Origin: Litorivivens lipolytica
GTDB taxonomy: Bacteria; Pseudomonadota; Gammaproteobacteria; Pseudomonadales; Spongiibacteraceae
Length of the DNA stretch: 64,000 nucleotides
Reading direction: 5' to 3'
NCBI RefSeq assembly: GCF_014191715.1
Contig: NZ_JACHWY010000001.1
Coordinates: 620,001 to 684,000, forward strand
The position numbers were made by a program, and so were the translations under genes. A model generated the notes under the pieces. That model was not told the DNA's origin, made no database searches, and worked only from the letters and a program-made list of their open reading frames with translations. Of the stretch, positions 9,208 to 18,510 are shown in pieces; the stretch's first letter is position 1; each line of letters starts with the position of its first letter.

Positions 9208-11202
9208 ATGTCTGATCAGTTGGACCTCGGTAAACTTATTTTCGGGCGACTTACCTGGGAGTCGTTTCCTTTTCACGACCCGATTATTGTCGCGACCTTT
9301 ATCATGGTCGCCCTTGGCGGTATCGCGCTGGTAGTAGCGGTTACGCGCGCGGGGTTGTGGGGCTATTTATGGCGCGAGTGGTTTACCAGTATTGACCACA
9401 AGCGCATCGGTGTGATGTACATGATTCTCGGCATTGTGATGCTGCTGCGCGGCTTTGCCGACGCCATCATGATGCGGATTCAGCAAGCCATCGCCTTTGG
9501 CGATTCCATGGGCTATCTGCCGCCAGATCACTACGACCAGATTTTTACCGCCCACGGTGTAATCATGATCTTCTTTGTGGCTATGCCGTTTGTGGTCGGC
9601 CTCATGAACTACATCGTTCCGTTGCAGATTGGCGCGCGCGATGTCGCCTTTCCTTTCCTGAATAACTTCAGTTTCTGGATGACCGCTTCTGGCGCCATTC
9701 TGGTGATGGTGTCTCTGTTTGTGGGTGAGTTTGCCAAATCCGGCTGGCTGGCTTATCCGCCGTTAACCGGGATATTACAAAGTCCCGGGGTCGGGGTGGA
9801 TTACTATATCTGGGCCCTGCAGATAGCCGGGGTCGGTACACTGCTATCGGGCGTGAACTTTGTTGTGACCATCGTTAAGATGCGCGCGCCCGGCATGACC
9901 CTGATGAAAATGCCGGTGTTTGTGTGGACCGCGCTGTGCACTAACATTCTGATCGTCGCGGCGTTCCCGATTCTGACGGCGGTACTTGGCCTGCTGTCGC
10001 TCGACCGCTACCTCGATATGAATTTCTTCACCAATGATCTTGGCGGCAACGCCATGATGTACGTGAACCTGATCTGGATCTGGGGTCACCCGGAAGTTTA
10101 TATCCTGATTCTGCCGGTCTTTGGTGTGTTTTCGGAAATCGTTGCGACCTACAGTGGCAAGCGCCTGTTTGGATACTCCTCGATGGTTTACGCCACCGTG
10201 GTCATCACAATCCTGTCGTATCTGGTGTGGCTGCATCACTTCTTTACCATGGGTTCCGGTGCGACGGTGAACAGCTTCTTCGGCATCACCACGATGATCA
10301 TTTCGATCCCGACGGGTGCCAAGGTGTTTAACTGGCTGTTTACCATGTACCGCGGCCGCATTCGCTTTGATGTGCCGATGCTGTGGACTGTCGGTTTTAT
10401 GGTGACCTTCGTTATCGGTGGTATGACTGGCGTATTGCTGGCCGTTCCCCCGGCTGACTTTGTGCTGCACAACAGCCTGTTCCTGATTGCCCACTTCCAC
10501 AACGTGATTATTGGCGGGGTGGTGTTTGGTGTGTTTGCCGCGATTACCTACTGGTACCCGAAAGTCACCGGTTACAAGATCGATGAGTTCTGGGGCAAGC
10601 TAACCTTCTGGTTCTGGTTGATTGGTTTCTATCTGGCCTTTATGCCGCTATACGTGCTCGGTCTGATGGGCGTCACCCGTCGTATGAGCCAGTTCGATGA
10701 CCCCTCACTGCAGATCTGGTTCCAGATCGCACTGGTTGGCGCCATCCTGATTGGTATCGGCATTATTTGCTTCCTGCTGCAGTTCTATGTGAGCTACAAG
10801 AAGCGAGATCAATTGCGCGACGAGACTGGCGACCCGTGGGATGGCCGCACACTGGAGTGGTCCACCACCTCACCGCCGCCCCAGTACAACTTTGCCTTTA
10901 CACCGCGTGTGCACGACAACGACGCCTGGTGGCAGATGAAGGCCAACGGCTATCAGCATCCGAAGAGCGGTTTTGAGCCAATTCATATGCCGAAAAACAC
11001 CGCCGCCGGTGTGGTAATCGCTGGTATCAGTACGGTGCTGGGTTTTGCCTTGATCTGGCATATGTGGCTGCTGGCGGGTGTGTCCTTCGCCGGTTTGCTG
11101 GGCGCGATCATTGTTCACACCTTTAACTACAAGCGCGACTACTACATTCCCGTTGAGGAAGTAGAAAAAGTCGAGCTGCAACGCGGGGAGGTGATTGCCT
11201 GA
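9208..11202 (+). CDS. cyoB: Cytochrome bo ubiquinol oxidase subunit I
   Basis: Catalytic subunit carrying heme b, the high-spin heme and CuB; it reduces O2 to water and pumps protons. It is 664 residues from ATG (a TTG lies two codons upstream), full length for the family. Hallmarks include [36 protein letters not shown] (the CuB/Tyr region), WLHHFFTMG and [16 protein letters not shown] (heme and CuB histidines). The quinol-oxidase-type long C-terminal region [22 protein letters not shown] matches CyoB rather than CoxA. The stop codon overlaps the cyoC start in TGATG. Confidence 0.97.
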   Translation: MSDQLDLGKLIFGRLTWESFPFHDPIIVATFIMVALGGIALVVAVTRAGLWGYLWREWFTSIDHKRIGVMYMILGIVMLLRGFADAIMMRIQQAIAFGDSMGYLPPDHYDQIFTAHGVIMIFFVAMPFVVGLMNYIVPLQIGARDVAFPFLNNFSFWMTASGAILVMVSLFVGEFAKSGWLAYPPLTGILQSPGVGVDYYIWALQIAGVGTLLSGVNFVVTIVKMRAPGMTLMKMPVFVWTALCTNILIVAAFPILTAVLGLLSLDRYLDMNFFTNDLGGNAMMYVNLIWIWGHPEVYILILPVFGVFSEIVATYSGKRLFGYSSMVYATVVITILSYLVWLHHFFTMGSGATVNSFFGITTMIISIPTGAKVFNWLFTMYRGRIRFDVPMLWTVGFMVTFVIGGMTGVLLAVPPADFVLHNSLFLIAHFHNVIIGGVVFGVFAAITYWYPKVTGYKIDEFWGKLTFWFWLIGFYLAFMPLYVLGLMGVTRRMSQFDDPSLQIWFQIALVGAILIGIGIICFLLQFYVSYKKRDQLRDETGDPWDGRTLEWSTTSPPPQYNFAFTPRVHDNDAWWQMKANGYQHPKSGFEPIHMPKNTAAGVVIAGISTVLGFALIWHMWLLAGVSFAGLLGAIIVHTFNYKRDYYIPVEEVEKVELQRGEVIA

Positions 11203-11816
11203 TGTCTCAGTCTGTTGCTGCCAATACTAACCTGAACTTTATCGCCCGCGATCATCACGCGCCGAACGGCACCCTGTTCGGCTTCTGGCTCTACTTAATG
11301 AGCGACTGCCTGATTTTCGCGGCCCTGTTTGCTACCTATGGCGTACTGAGCCAGAGCTATGCAGGAGGCCCGACCGGCGCAGAGCTCTTTGATCTGCCCT
11401 TAGTGGCGTTGAATACGGCGTTTCTGCTGTTTTCGTCGATCACCTACGGCTTCGCCATGCTGCAAATGCAGCAGGGCAAGAGGCAGGGCACCATGATCTG
11501 GCTGGCTATTACCGGCTTGCTCGGGGCGGCCTTTCTGGCGGTAGAGCTGTATGAGTTCTCACACCTGCTGCATGTGGGCGCCGGGCCGCAACGCAGTGCC
11601 TATTGGTCAGCCTTCTTTACGCTGGTTGGCACCCACGGCCTGCACGTGACCATCGGTCTGATCTGGCTGGTAACGCTGCTGGTTCAATTGAAAAAGCACG
11701 GTCTGATTCCCGAGAATCGCCGTCGCCTGTTCTGCCTGTCCATGTTCTGGCACTTTCTTGATGTGATCTGGATTGGCGTTTTCACCTTTGTTTATCTGAT
11801 GGGGTCCATGGCATGA
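11202..11816 (+). CDS. cyoC: Cytochrome bo ubiquinol oxidase subunit III
   Basis: 204 residues with five predicted membrane helices, typical of quinol oxidase subunit III; it stabilises the catalytic core. Conserved segments are LFGFWLYLMSDCLIFAALFATY, GTHGLHVTIGLIWL and the final FWHFLDVIWIGVFTFVYL. It is translationally coupled on both sides: it overlaps cyoB by one base and cyoD by four (ATGA). Confidence 0.96.
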   Translation: MSQSVAANTNLNFIARDHHAPNGTLFGFWLYLMSDCLIFAALFATYGVLSQSYAGGPTGAELFDLPLVALNTAFLLFSSITYGFAMLQMQQGKRQGTMIWLAITGLLGAAFLAVELYEFSHLLHVGAGPQRSAYWSAFFTLVGTHGLHVTIGLIWLVTLLVQLKKHGLIPENRRRLFCLSMFWHFLDVIWIGVFTFVYLMGSMA

Positions 11817-12157
11817 GCGAACATCACGATCACCACCAGGACGATACGCCGCACGCGTCTTTCAGCGGTTATATGATCGGCTTTCTGCTGTCGGTTTTTC
11901 TCACGGCAATTCCCTTCTGGCTGGTTATGGGCGGGGTATTTGAATCCAAGGGAACCACCGCGGTGATTATTCTCGCCTTTGCGGCAGTACAGGTCGTGGT
12001 GCATATGATCTACTTCCTGCACATGAACTTTCATTCGGAAGGCGGCTGGAACATGCTCTCGCTGTTGTTTACCGCCGTGCTGTTGTTTATCACCCTGTTT
12101 GGCTCGCTATGGGTGATGTACAACATGAATGTGCTCATGATGCCGGGCATGATGTAG
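11813..12157 (+). CDS. cyoD: Cytochrome bo ubiquinol oxidase subunit IV
   Basis: 114-residue accessory subunit with three membrane helices. The N-terminus is His/Asp rich (EHHDHHQDD), as is common in CyoD, followed by the family stretch FAAVQVVVHMIYFLHMNFHSEGGWN. It overlaps cyoC by four bases. The heme O synthase gene cyoE, which often follows in enterobacteria, is not here; a SURF1 gene takes its place. Confidence 0.94.
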   Translation: MSEHHDHHQDDTPHASFSGYMIGFLLSVFLTAIPFWLVMGGVFESKGTTAVIILAFAAVQVVVHMIYFLHMNFHSEGGWNMLSLLFTAVLLFITLFGSLWVMYNMNVLMMPGMM

Positions 12158-12164
12158 CGCTCTC

Positions 12165-12863
12165 ATGAACTGGCGCTGGGTATTTTCTGCATTATTGCTG
12201 CTGGCCGGCGCCGGGTTTATTGCCCTGGGTAATTGGCAACTTGATCGGCTCGACTGGAAAGTTGCACTCATTGACCGCGTTGAATCCCGGGTTCATGCAG
12301 ACGCGGCGCCTGCGCCGCTGCCGGCAGAATGGCCGGATATTCGCGTCGACTCGCATGAATACCGTCATATCTTTCTCAAAGGCACTTTCCTGCAGAATCG
12401 CGATACCCGTGTGCTCGCGGTTTCCGAGGAAGGCAGCGGCTATTGGGTGATGACACCACTGCAGACGGCTGAGCGAGGCACGGTTTTAATTAACCGGGGC
12501 TTTGTGGGGCAGGGCACTGAGCCTGCCACGCCACCCTCTGGTACGGTGACACTTCGCGGCTTGCTGCGACTTTCTGAGCCCAAAGGCGGCTTTCTACGAG
12601 AGAACCTGCCAGCAGCGAATCGCTGGTATTCCCGCGATGTGGCGGCCATCGGTGAATATCACGGCGTCAAACTCGCACCTTATTTTGTCGATGCTGCGGC
12701 AGATCAGCCGGGCAGCCCCGGCGGCGATGGCCCCATCGGTGGCCTGACCGTTATTCAATTCAGCAATACCCATAGGGTCTATGCGCTCACTTGGTATACC
12801 CTAGCCCTGATGGCGGCTGGGGCGGCCTTTTTCGTTTTGAAATCTCGTCGATCCCAGCCCTGA
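12165..12863 (+). CDS. SURF1-family oxidase assembly protein
   Basis: Inner-membrane factor needed for maturation of heme-copper oxidases. It is 232 residues with the classic layout: an N-terminal helix (VFSALLLLAGAGFIALGNWQLDRLDWK, the GxWQxxRxxWK signature), a periplasmic domain (about 40-205) and a C-terminal helix (about 205-225) after NTHRVYALTWY. It lies 7 bp after cyoD and is evidently cotranscribed, so its client is probably this bo oxidase. Confidence 0.9.
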   Translation: MNWRWVFSALLLLAGAGFIALGNWQLDRLDWKVALIDRVESRVHADAAPAPLPAEWPDIRVDSHEYRHIFLKGTFLQNRDTRVLAVSEEGSGYWVMTPLQTAERGTVLINRGFVGQGTEPATPPSGTVTLRGLLRLSEPKGGFLRENLPAANRWYSRDVAAIGEYHGVKLAPYFVDAAADQPGSPGGDGPIGGLTVIQFSNTHRVYALTWYTLALMAAGAAFFVLKSRRSQP

Positions 12864-12888
12864 ACCGGCTGATGGAACATCAACGACT

Positions 12889-14199
12889 ATGTTGAGAGCG
12901 ATCACGCGTCTGCGCAGCTACAACACTAAGCAGCACAGCGACGACACCCTGAGCAAACAAATGCGGCAGCTGGTTCAGCTCCGCTGGATGGCAGTGCTTG
13001 GCCAATTGCTCACCATTCTGGTCGCCCACTATAGTTTTGGGGTGAGTTTGCCGCTGGGGCAAATGTTTGGCGTGCTGGCCGGATTGGTCGTATTTAACGG
13101 TCTTTATGAAATTAGTCTGCGGGTAGGGCGCCCGATTCATACGGCTGAGCTCTTTGTGGGCTTGTTAGTCGATATCACCACGTTGACCTTTCAGCTCTAT
13201 TTAAGTGGCGGCGCAACTAATCCATTTGTATTTCTTTACGTGCTTCAGGTAGGCCTGGCCGCAGTGTTAATGGCGGCACCTCTCGCCTGGGCGCTTCTCG
13301 GCGTGGCGACGCTTTGCTTTCTCTGGCTGGCAGAAAAGGCAAAGCCCCTCGACTTGCCGCTGGACTACCACCTGGGTTTCGAGAGTTTTTACGTGCAGGG
13401 CATGTTTATTTGCCTCCTGCTCAATGCGGCTTTGCTCGTAATTTTTGTTAACCGGATTACCCAAACCCATCGCGAGCGCGATGCGCGACTGGCGGAGCTT
13501 CGACAGCGCGCTGCCGAGGAAGAACATATTTTGCGTATGGGTTTGTTGGCCTCCGGTGCGGCCCATGAACTCGGTACCCCGTTGGCCACGATTGCGGTGC
13601 TGTTGGGTGATTGGCGCCACATGCCCGAGCTTAAGGATAATCCTGATCTGAATCAGGATATCGAGGAGATGCAGGCACAGGTTCGGCGCTGTAAATCCAT
13701 CGTCAGCGGCATTCTAATGTCAGCGGGGGAAACACGCGGCGAGGCCTCGGGTGAAACCACGGTCAACGAGTTTTTTGATGAGTTGATCGCCGAGTGGCTG
13801 GATACCCGTAAAAGTCAGGAACTGCATTTCGAAAACCGCTTTGGCGAAGATGTGGATATCGCCTCGGATTCGGTACTGAAGCAGACGATCTGCAACCTGT
13901 TGGATAATGCGCTGGAAGCATCGCCCCTGTGGGTGGGTATGGAAGTGTCACGTGATGCTGATGACCTGATAATCCGCGTATTCGACCGGGGGCCCGGCTT
14001 TGACGGCGAAGTCTTTAAGCATCTTGGGCAGCCTTATCAATCTACCAAAGGCAGGCCAGGCAGTGGTTTAGGACTGTTTCTGGTGTTTAACGTGGTGCGT
14101 ACACTGGGCGGCGAGGTGCAGACCAAAAACCTGCCGGGTGAGGGCGCAGAAGTTATACTGCGCTTACCCCTCGAATCTTTGGTGTTGAAGGAGGACTGA
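12889..14199 (+). CDS. RegB/PrrB-type redox sensor histidine kinase
   Basis: 436 residues. Six membrane helices occupy about residues 35-190 and contain the quinone-site motif GGATNPF (107-113), the RegB-family signature. The H-box is GAAHELGTPLAT (His226), and a cysteine in QAQVRRCKS (Cys268) corresponds to the redox-active Cys of RegB. The catalytic domain has N, G1 and G2 boxes (NLLDNALEA, FDRGPGF, GSGLGLF). By family knowledge it senses quinone pool and redox state and phosphorylates the RegA-type regulator encoded 3 bp downstream. Its location after cyoABCD-SURF1 suggests it controls this oxidase. The gene name regB/prrB is by analogy. Confidence 0.88.
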   Translation: MLRAITRLRSYNTKQHSDDTLSKQMRQLVQLRWMAVLGQLLTILVAHYSFGVSLPLGQMFGVLAGLVVFNGLYEISLRVGRPIHTAELFVGLLVDITTLTFQLYLSGGATNPFVFLYVLQVGLAAVLMAAPLAWALLGVATLCFLWLAEKAKPLDLPLDYHLGFESFYVQGMFICLLLNAALLVIFVNRITQTHRERDARLAELRQRAAEEEHILRMGLLASGAAHELGTPLATIAVLLGDWRHMPELKDNPDLNQDIEEMQAQVRRCKSIVSGILMSAGETRGEASGETTVNEFFDELIAEWLDTRKSQELHFENRFGEDVDIASDSVLKQTICNLLDNALEASPLWVGMEVSRDADDLIIRVFDRGPGFDGEVFKHLGQPYQSTKGRPGSGLGLFLVFNVVRTLGGEVQTKNLPGEGAEVILRLPLESLVLKED

Positions 14200-14202
14200 G
14201 CC

Positions 14203-14742
14203 ATGACAGACAGTGACAAGACCTTGCTGCTGGTGGAAGACGATGCCGCCTTTGCCCGCACACTGGGTCGCTCCTTTGAACGCCGGGGTTACACCGTGGT
14301 GAATGCCAGTAGTCTGGAAACCACCGTTGAGGCACTGAAAGAATGTCACCCCACACACGCGGTCGTTGACCTCAAGTTGGATGGCGAAGCCTCTGGTTTG
14401 GCCTGCGTGCAGGCGTTGCATGAACACGATCCCGATACCCTAATCGTTGTGCTGACAGGTTACGCGAGCATTGCCACTGCGGTCGAAGCCGTAAAACTCG
14501 GTGCCTGTCACTACCTGGCCAAGCCCTCCAATACCGATGACATCGAAGCGGCGTTTAACAGCGCCGAGGGCAATGCCGAAGTTGAAATCAAAGGGCGCGC
14601 AACGTCGATTAAAACCCTGGAGTGGGAGCGAATTCACCAAACGCTCGCAGAGACCGACTTTAATATTTCAGAAACCGCGAGGCGGCTGGGTATGCATCGA
14701 CGTACGCTGGCCCGGAAACTCGCCAAACAGCAGGTTAAATAA
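14203..14742 (+). CDS. RegA/PrrA-type response regulator
   Basis: 179 residues: a receiver domain (about 5-120, acidic pocket in VEDD, phospho-acceptor Asp56 in AVVDLKLDG, Thr85 and Lys107) and a C-terminal Fis-type helix-turn-helix (NISETARRLGMHRRTLARKL). This matches the RegA/PrrA/ActR architecture. RegA proteins are global activators and repressors of respiration genes in response to redox. It is 3 bp after the kinase and clearly coexpressed. All key phosphorylation residues are present, unlike in the FleR homologue elsewhere in this window. Confidence 0.9.
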   Translation: MTDSDKTLLLVEDDAAFARTLGRSFERRGYTVVNASSLETTVEALKECHPTHAVVDLKLDGEASGLACVQALHEHDPDTLIVVLTGYASIATAVEAVKLGACHYLAKPSNTDDIEAAFNSAEGNAEVEIKGRATSIKTLEWERIHQTLAETDFNISETARRLGMHRRTLARKLAKQQVK

Positions 14743-14746
14743 CCGT

Positions 14747-14974
14747 ATGAACGATTCTGAGAAAAAACAGAAATCGCTGGGTTTCCTCGAAGCCATTACC
14801 CAGGCGGTTTCGCTGATCTTTGCCGTACAAAACCATGCGGGCCGCAAGCGCCTGATGGATTTGGCCGAAACCAACCCGCTGCCAGTGATTGTGGCAGGGC
14901 TGGTATCGACCGTTCTTTTCTTTTCCTTCTGCTTTATTACCTCCCAGTTTTTTATTTATCTACTGACCAAATGA
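14747..14974 (+). CDS. DUF2970 membrane protein
   Basis: 75 residues: a short polar N-terminus, then SLIFAVQNHAGRKRLMDLAETNPLPVIVAGLVSTVLFFSFCFI, which matches the DUF2970 pattern of an amphipathic segment, a basic loop and one strong transmembrane helix (about 48-70). The start lies 4 bp after the response regulator stop, so it is probably the last gene of the cyo operon. DUF2970 genes often sit near respiratory oxidase genes; the function is unknown. Confidence 0.8.
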   Translation: MNDSEKKQKSLGFLEAITQAVSLIFAVQNHAGRKRLMDLAETNPLPVIVAGLVSTVLFFSFCFITSQFFIYLLTK

Positions 14975-14993
14975 TGTTTCTCTCAAAACTGCG

Positions 14994-16643
14994 TTATTGA
15001 TATACCCAATACACGCCGCTTTCCGCTTCGCTATTAATCGTCGCACTGTAAAAGGCTTCGATCTTGTCGCGCTTCAGCTTCATGGTGGGCGTCAGCAGAT
15101 CGTTCTCGACGTCCCAGGTTGTTTCCGAAATCGCTATGCGATCCAGGCGCGCATGAGATTCCAATTGTTCATTGGTCTCATTCAGTGTCTGCTCGAGATT
15201 GGCCTTGATCTGGTCTTTGCTCAGGCCCTGATCGTTAAGCACAACAATCGCCATTGGCGCCGGGCGGCCAGCACCCAGCACACACACTTGCTCAATCAGC
15301 GAGTTTGTGGCCAGTCGACTTTCAATGGGAACGGGAGCTACATATTTCCCTTTGGCGGTTTTGAACTGTTCCTTCACACGCCCGGTGATGCGGTAAGCGC
15401 CGTTTTCGTCTTTAACGCCTTTGTCGCCAGTCCGGAACCAGCCATCAATAAAGGATTCCGCCGTTGCTTCCGGGTTTTTGTAGTACTCGGTAAAGATGGC
15501 ATCACCGCGAATCAAGACTTCACCCTCGTCAGAGAGCTTCATTTCGTTGCAGGCGAGGGGAGTGCCAATGGTGCCCATACCCTCAACTGTGAAAGGTTGG
15601 TTGGAGCAGGCGAGGCCGGATGTTTCGGTCATACCCCAGCCTTCAGCAATATCCACGCCTATGCGATGGAACCATTCGAGCAGAGCAGGGGAGATGGGGG
15701 CAGAGCCCGAACCGTAAGTGCTGCATGAGCCAAAGCCAAGCTTGTCACGGATAGCGGCTGCTACTGCATCGCCACCCTCACCGGCCAGCATTTCCTGTAG
15801 CTGGTCATCCGGGATTTGCGCCAGCACTTTTGCCTGAAATTTGGCCCAAAGCCGCGGTACAGAAATAAAGTCGGTGGGTTGGCAGTGATGTAGCTCTTCA
15901 ACAAAGGTTTCCAAACCTTCGGAGAAGAACAATTCCACCTTGCCATAGATGGATGTCATGGCGACTACAGAGCGTTCGGTGATATGAGCCAGCGGCAGGT
16001 AGGACATCATGCGGTGCAATTCCTCACCACCTACCATGCGGTTTTTGGTTTCTACCGCAGCGGCGCCCAGATTGCCATGGGTCAACACCACACCCTTGGG
16101 TTTGCCTGTGCTTCCGGAGGTGTAAACGATAGTCGCCATATCATCAGCTTTTGGCGTGTGGTAGCTCGCCAGTGGCGCTGAGGAGTCGAGGATACTCTGC
16201 CAGGATTGCGCGCCCTGATAGTTACCGTTCGAATCCGGAAAGGTAATAACCGGAATATTGGTGAGGCTTTTTTCTGCCGCACTGCAGTCATCCAGTTTGC
16301 CAACAAAGCAGAGTTTGGCGCCGCTGTGCTCAATAACGTACTCAATAGTGTCAGAGGATGCAGTGGAATAGATTGGCACAGGGATAATGCCGGCCAGCAT
16401 CATACCGACGTCGGCGGCCATCCACGCATAGCTGTTCTTAGCGAGAATAGCGACCCGGTCACCGGGCTCAATGCCCTGGTTCAAAAGCGCATTCGCAACG
16501 CGACTTGCTTCATCAACGACCTGTGCAACGGTGTAACTTTTCCATTCGCCATTAGTAGGTTGATGTAGCCAGAGGTCATTGGGCTTGGTTTTAAGATTGG
16601 CTTTCAGCTGCTCAACGGGCAGAACATAAGAACTATTTGTCAT
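14994..16643 (-). CDS. AMP-dependent acyl-CoA synthetase (long-chain fatty acid--CoA ligase type)
   Basis: 549 residues from ATG, which has a clear site (CAGGAAG, 10 nt upstream); a TTG two codons earlier is less likely. It activates a fatty acid to acyl-AMP and then acyl-CoA. Signatures are the P-loop IVYTSGSTGKPKGVVLTHGN (about 180), GWGMTETSG (A5), the GDKGVKDENGAYRITGR region (A7/A8) and a C-terminal Lys in LTPTMKLKRDKI. The substrate chain length cannot be read from sequence. It is convergent with the cyo operon, with only 19 bp between stops. Confidence 0.9.
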   Translation of the reverse strand: MTNSSYVLPVEQLKANLKTKPNDLWLHQPTNGEWKSYTVAQVVDEASRVANALLNQGIEPGDRVAILAKNSYAWMAADVGMMLAGIIPVPIYSTASSDTIEYVIEHSGAKLCFVGKLDDCSAAEKSLTNIPVITFPDSNGNYQGAQSWQSILDSSAPLASYHTPKADDMATIVYTSGSTGKPKGVVLTHGNLGAAAVETKNRMVGGEELHRMMSYLPLAHITERSVVAMTSIYGKVELFFSEGLETFVEELHHCQPTDFISVPRLWAKFQAKVLAQIPDDQLQEMLAGEGGDAVAAAIRDKLGFGSCSTYGSGSAPISPALLEWFHRIGVDIAEGWGMTETSGLACSNQPFTVEGMGTIGTPLACNEMKLSDEGEVLIRGDAIFTEYYKNPEATAESFIDGWFRTGDKGVKDENGAYRITGRVKEQFKTAKGKYVAPVPIESRLATNSLIEQVCVLGAGRPAPMAIVVLNDQGLSKDQIKANLEQTLNETNEQLESHARLDRIAISETTWDVENDLLTPTMKLKRDKIEAFYSATINSEAESGVYWVYQ

Positions 16644-16875
16644 TGGCAAAAAACTTCCTGTTGTTATTGATTCGAATTCAGTTGCTTCAAGTATTCCACA
16701 CGAACGCCTGTCTGTGTGCGGGACAATTGCTCAATAATAACGAGTAGCCAAGTTGTGGACTGTAAACTTCGTTACATTCGGGGATGGGTACTTGTATGAC
16801 CAATTAGGCAACTGCCTTTCCCAGTGACCAATCTATAATTACGCATAATGTATATTATGTTAAATTAAGGATATT
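16644..16875. other. Intergenic region between acyl-CoA synthetase and secreted protein gene
   Basis: No ORF is supported. It should hold the promoter of the minus-strand acyl-CoA synthetase gene. An AT-rich dyad CATAAT-GTAT-ATTATG lies at about 16844-16859. It could be an operator, but could equally be chance in AT-rich sequence. Confidence 0.4.
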
Positions 16876-16901
16876 AAAAAAGCCCCCTATACCAGGGGGC
16901 T
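16876..16901 (-). terminator. Rho-independent terminator of the secreted protein gene
   Basis: Read on the minus strand, AGCCCCCT and AGGGGGCT form an 8-bp stem with a 5-base loop, followed by a run of six T. It begins 15 bp after the stop codon. Confidence 0.88.
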
Positions 16902-16915
16902 CGAAATTCCGGGAA

Positions 16916-18076
16916 TCAATCTGATCCCGGGGTGATCGTAATATCGCCGTACTCCAGTGGTCCTTGCGAGTCATAGCTCTCGCAATCCAATATAGCGCTT
17001 TCATTAGTTCCATCGGCAGCGCCACTATCGGTGCCCGTCACGAGACAGGTTTCCGTTGTAGTCGCGCCACCCGCGTTTGCTGTTACGTTGGAGTCCTCGA
17101 ATGTGCATCTGCGCGTTAGCGGAAACGAGGTTGAGCCATCCGGGTTGACGAATTCGGTTACGCTCCACCAGTTCTGAACTTCGACACCATTTTCGCTATT
17201 GTCGAACAGGTACAGATTGCCGGCCACCTCTCCCTCGGCATCGATAGCGCACCAGTAGCAGAAAAACGCTTCAGTGCCATCCGGCCACCGAATCGCACCT
17301 TTACCCTCCATTCGCTCGCCAGGTTTCGGTGTCACTTTTGGGGGGCAGGAGCTAATGTCGGACTTTGATCTGGAGAGTTTGACATCCATGAACGGCTCGC
17401 TTTCCATGACAATGTGCAAGGCGGTGATCTCAATACTATCACCAGTGACAACCTGCTCGTTGGCAATGACTCTAACAACACCGGGTAATTCGAAAATCGT
17501 CGTGTTCGGCGGCGCATCAATCGTGACCGGGCCTCCGGTAACCGACATTCCATTCAACTGGAGATCGAGATTGCCGATGAGAGCTCCACCACTTACCGTA
17601 ATACTCGGATCGCTGGGAATACATTCTGCCCGACTGTTAGACAGAATTATGTCAGCATTAACCGTGAGCGCTGGCGACATTGCGGAGTCAGGAGATATCT
17701 GAAAATCACTCAAATTGGTGATCACCGCCATGGAGGTGGCGACGTTCTCCATCAGCGTGCCACCCTCGGTCATCGCAAAGATCTCCCCTGCTCCTCCAGA
17801 AGCCATATTGTTCGTGGAATCAGGGAAAGGTCCAATGGTTTGATTAGAGTGTTGCTGCGTTTCGCTAAAGCTCTCTTCGTCTGAATATTCCTGCGTCTTG
17901 GCGAAGTTGATATTGCCGCCAGCCACTGGAGGTGAATTTACATTGATATCAATACCCGTGGCAGATCCGCTATAAGTAGTCTGTGGGGGTGGTTCATGGG
18001 CCCCGCTCCCGTACGCCAAGAGCATCAGTACGAGCCCTGCCCCAAGCGTCGTCAATACTCGTCTGCTGGTTTTCAT
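16916..18076 (-). CDS. Secreted protein resembling the choice-of-anchor P family
   Basis: 386 residues from the ATG with a strong site (GAGGGGG, 8 nt upstream). MKTSRRVLTTLGAGLVLMLLAYGSGA is a Sec signal peptide. The mature part begins with TTYSGSATGIDINVN and has a region (about 150-270) reading ALTVNADIILSNSRAEC..ITVSGGALIGNLDLQLNGMSVTGGPVTIDAPPNTTI..RVIANEQ..ITALHIVM. This resembles choice-of-anchor P proteins, a family I associate mainly with Actinobacteria; the assignment is from memory of the pattern. It has seven cysteines, two of them in CYWC, so disulfides are likely. No C-terminal anchor or sorting signal is visible. Function is unknown. It is a single-gene unit with its own terminator. 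Confidence 0.6.
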   Translation of the reverse strand: MKTSRRVLTTLGAGLVLMLLAYGSGAHEPPPQTTYSGSATGIDINVNSPPVAGGNINFAKTQEYSDEESFSETQQHSNQTIGPFPDSTNNMASGGAGEIFAMTEGGTLMENVATSMAVITNLSDFQISPDSAMSPALTVNADIILSNSRAECIPSDPSITVSGGALIGNLDLQLNGMSVTGGPVTIDAPPNTTIFELPGVVRVIANEQVVTGDSIEITALHIVMESEPFMDVKLSRSKSDISSCPPKVTPKPGERMEGKGAIRWPDGTEAFFCYWCAIDAEGEVAGNLYLFDNSENGVEVQNWWSVTEFVNPDGSTSFPLTRRCTFEDSNVTANAGGATTTETCLVTGTDSGAADGTNESAILDCESYDSQGPLEYGDITITPGSD

Positions 18077-18510
18077 TTCCGCTACCCCCTCGTGATCCAT
18101 AGGTTGTTTTGCACTTTGTTCGATTGTTGTTGCATACACGCCGCGAAACTCATGACGCATTGCACGCCACGATCGTCCAGCTTAGTCATGAGGTGAGATT
18201 TGCAGCAATCGCGGAATCCTATGAGCTGGCTGCAGGAATAACCCGATAATTACCAAATTTAGCCTTTAGTGCTTGTCAGCTGATGTTTGGGGTTTGTAAC
18301 GAATTTGTGACGTTGCGCGCTTAAATTGCTAATCTAAGTGAAGAAACTTCGGGGCTATCAACTCGGTGCGGAGGGGGGAGAACCTTACACTGATGCGTCG
18401 AGAATTGCGTGCACTCTGAGATGGGGGTGGGAGCAAATTGCTCCCTTGATTGAGAAAGTACGGCGGAGTTTAGCCCCACTGCCTACCTATACTGTTAAAA
18501 CAGAGTGACA
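18077..18510. other. 434-bp intergenic region
   Basis: No ORF is supported. It contains the upstream region of the secreted protein gene and one hairpin at 18429-18445 (GGGAGC-AAATT-GCTCCC), which could be an operator or a weak terminator; no T-run follows on either strand. No repeat end, tRNA or att-like sequence was recognised. Confidence 0.4.

Noticed and set aside
9844-10500. Minus-strand open frame rich in His and Gln opposite cyoB
   Set aside because: Composition reflects reverse-complemented membrane-protein codons; cyoB is unambiguous on the plus strand.
18429-18445. Hairpin GGGAGC-AAATT-GCTCCC as a terminator
   Set aside because: No T-run on either strand and no gene ending next to it; left as an unassigned hairpin.
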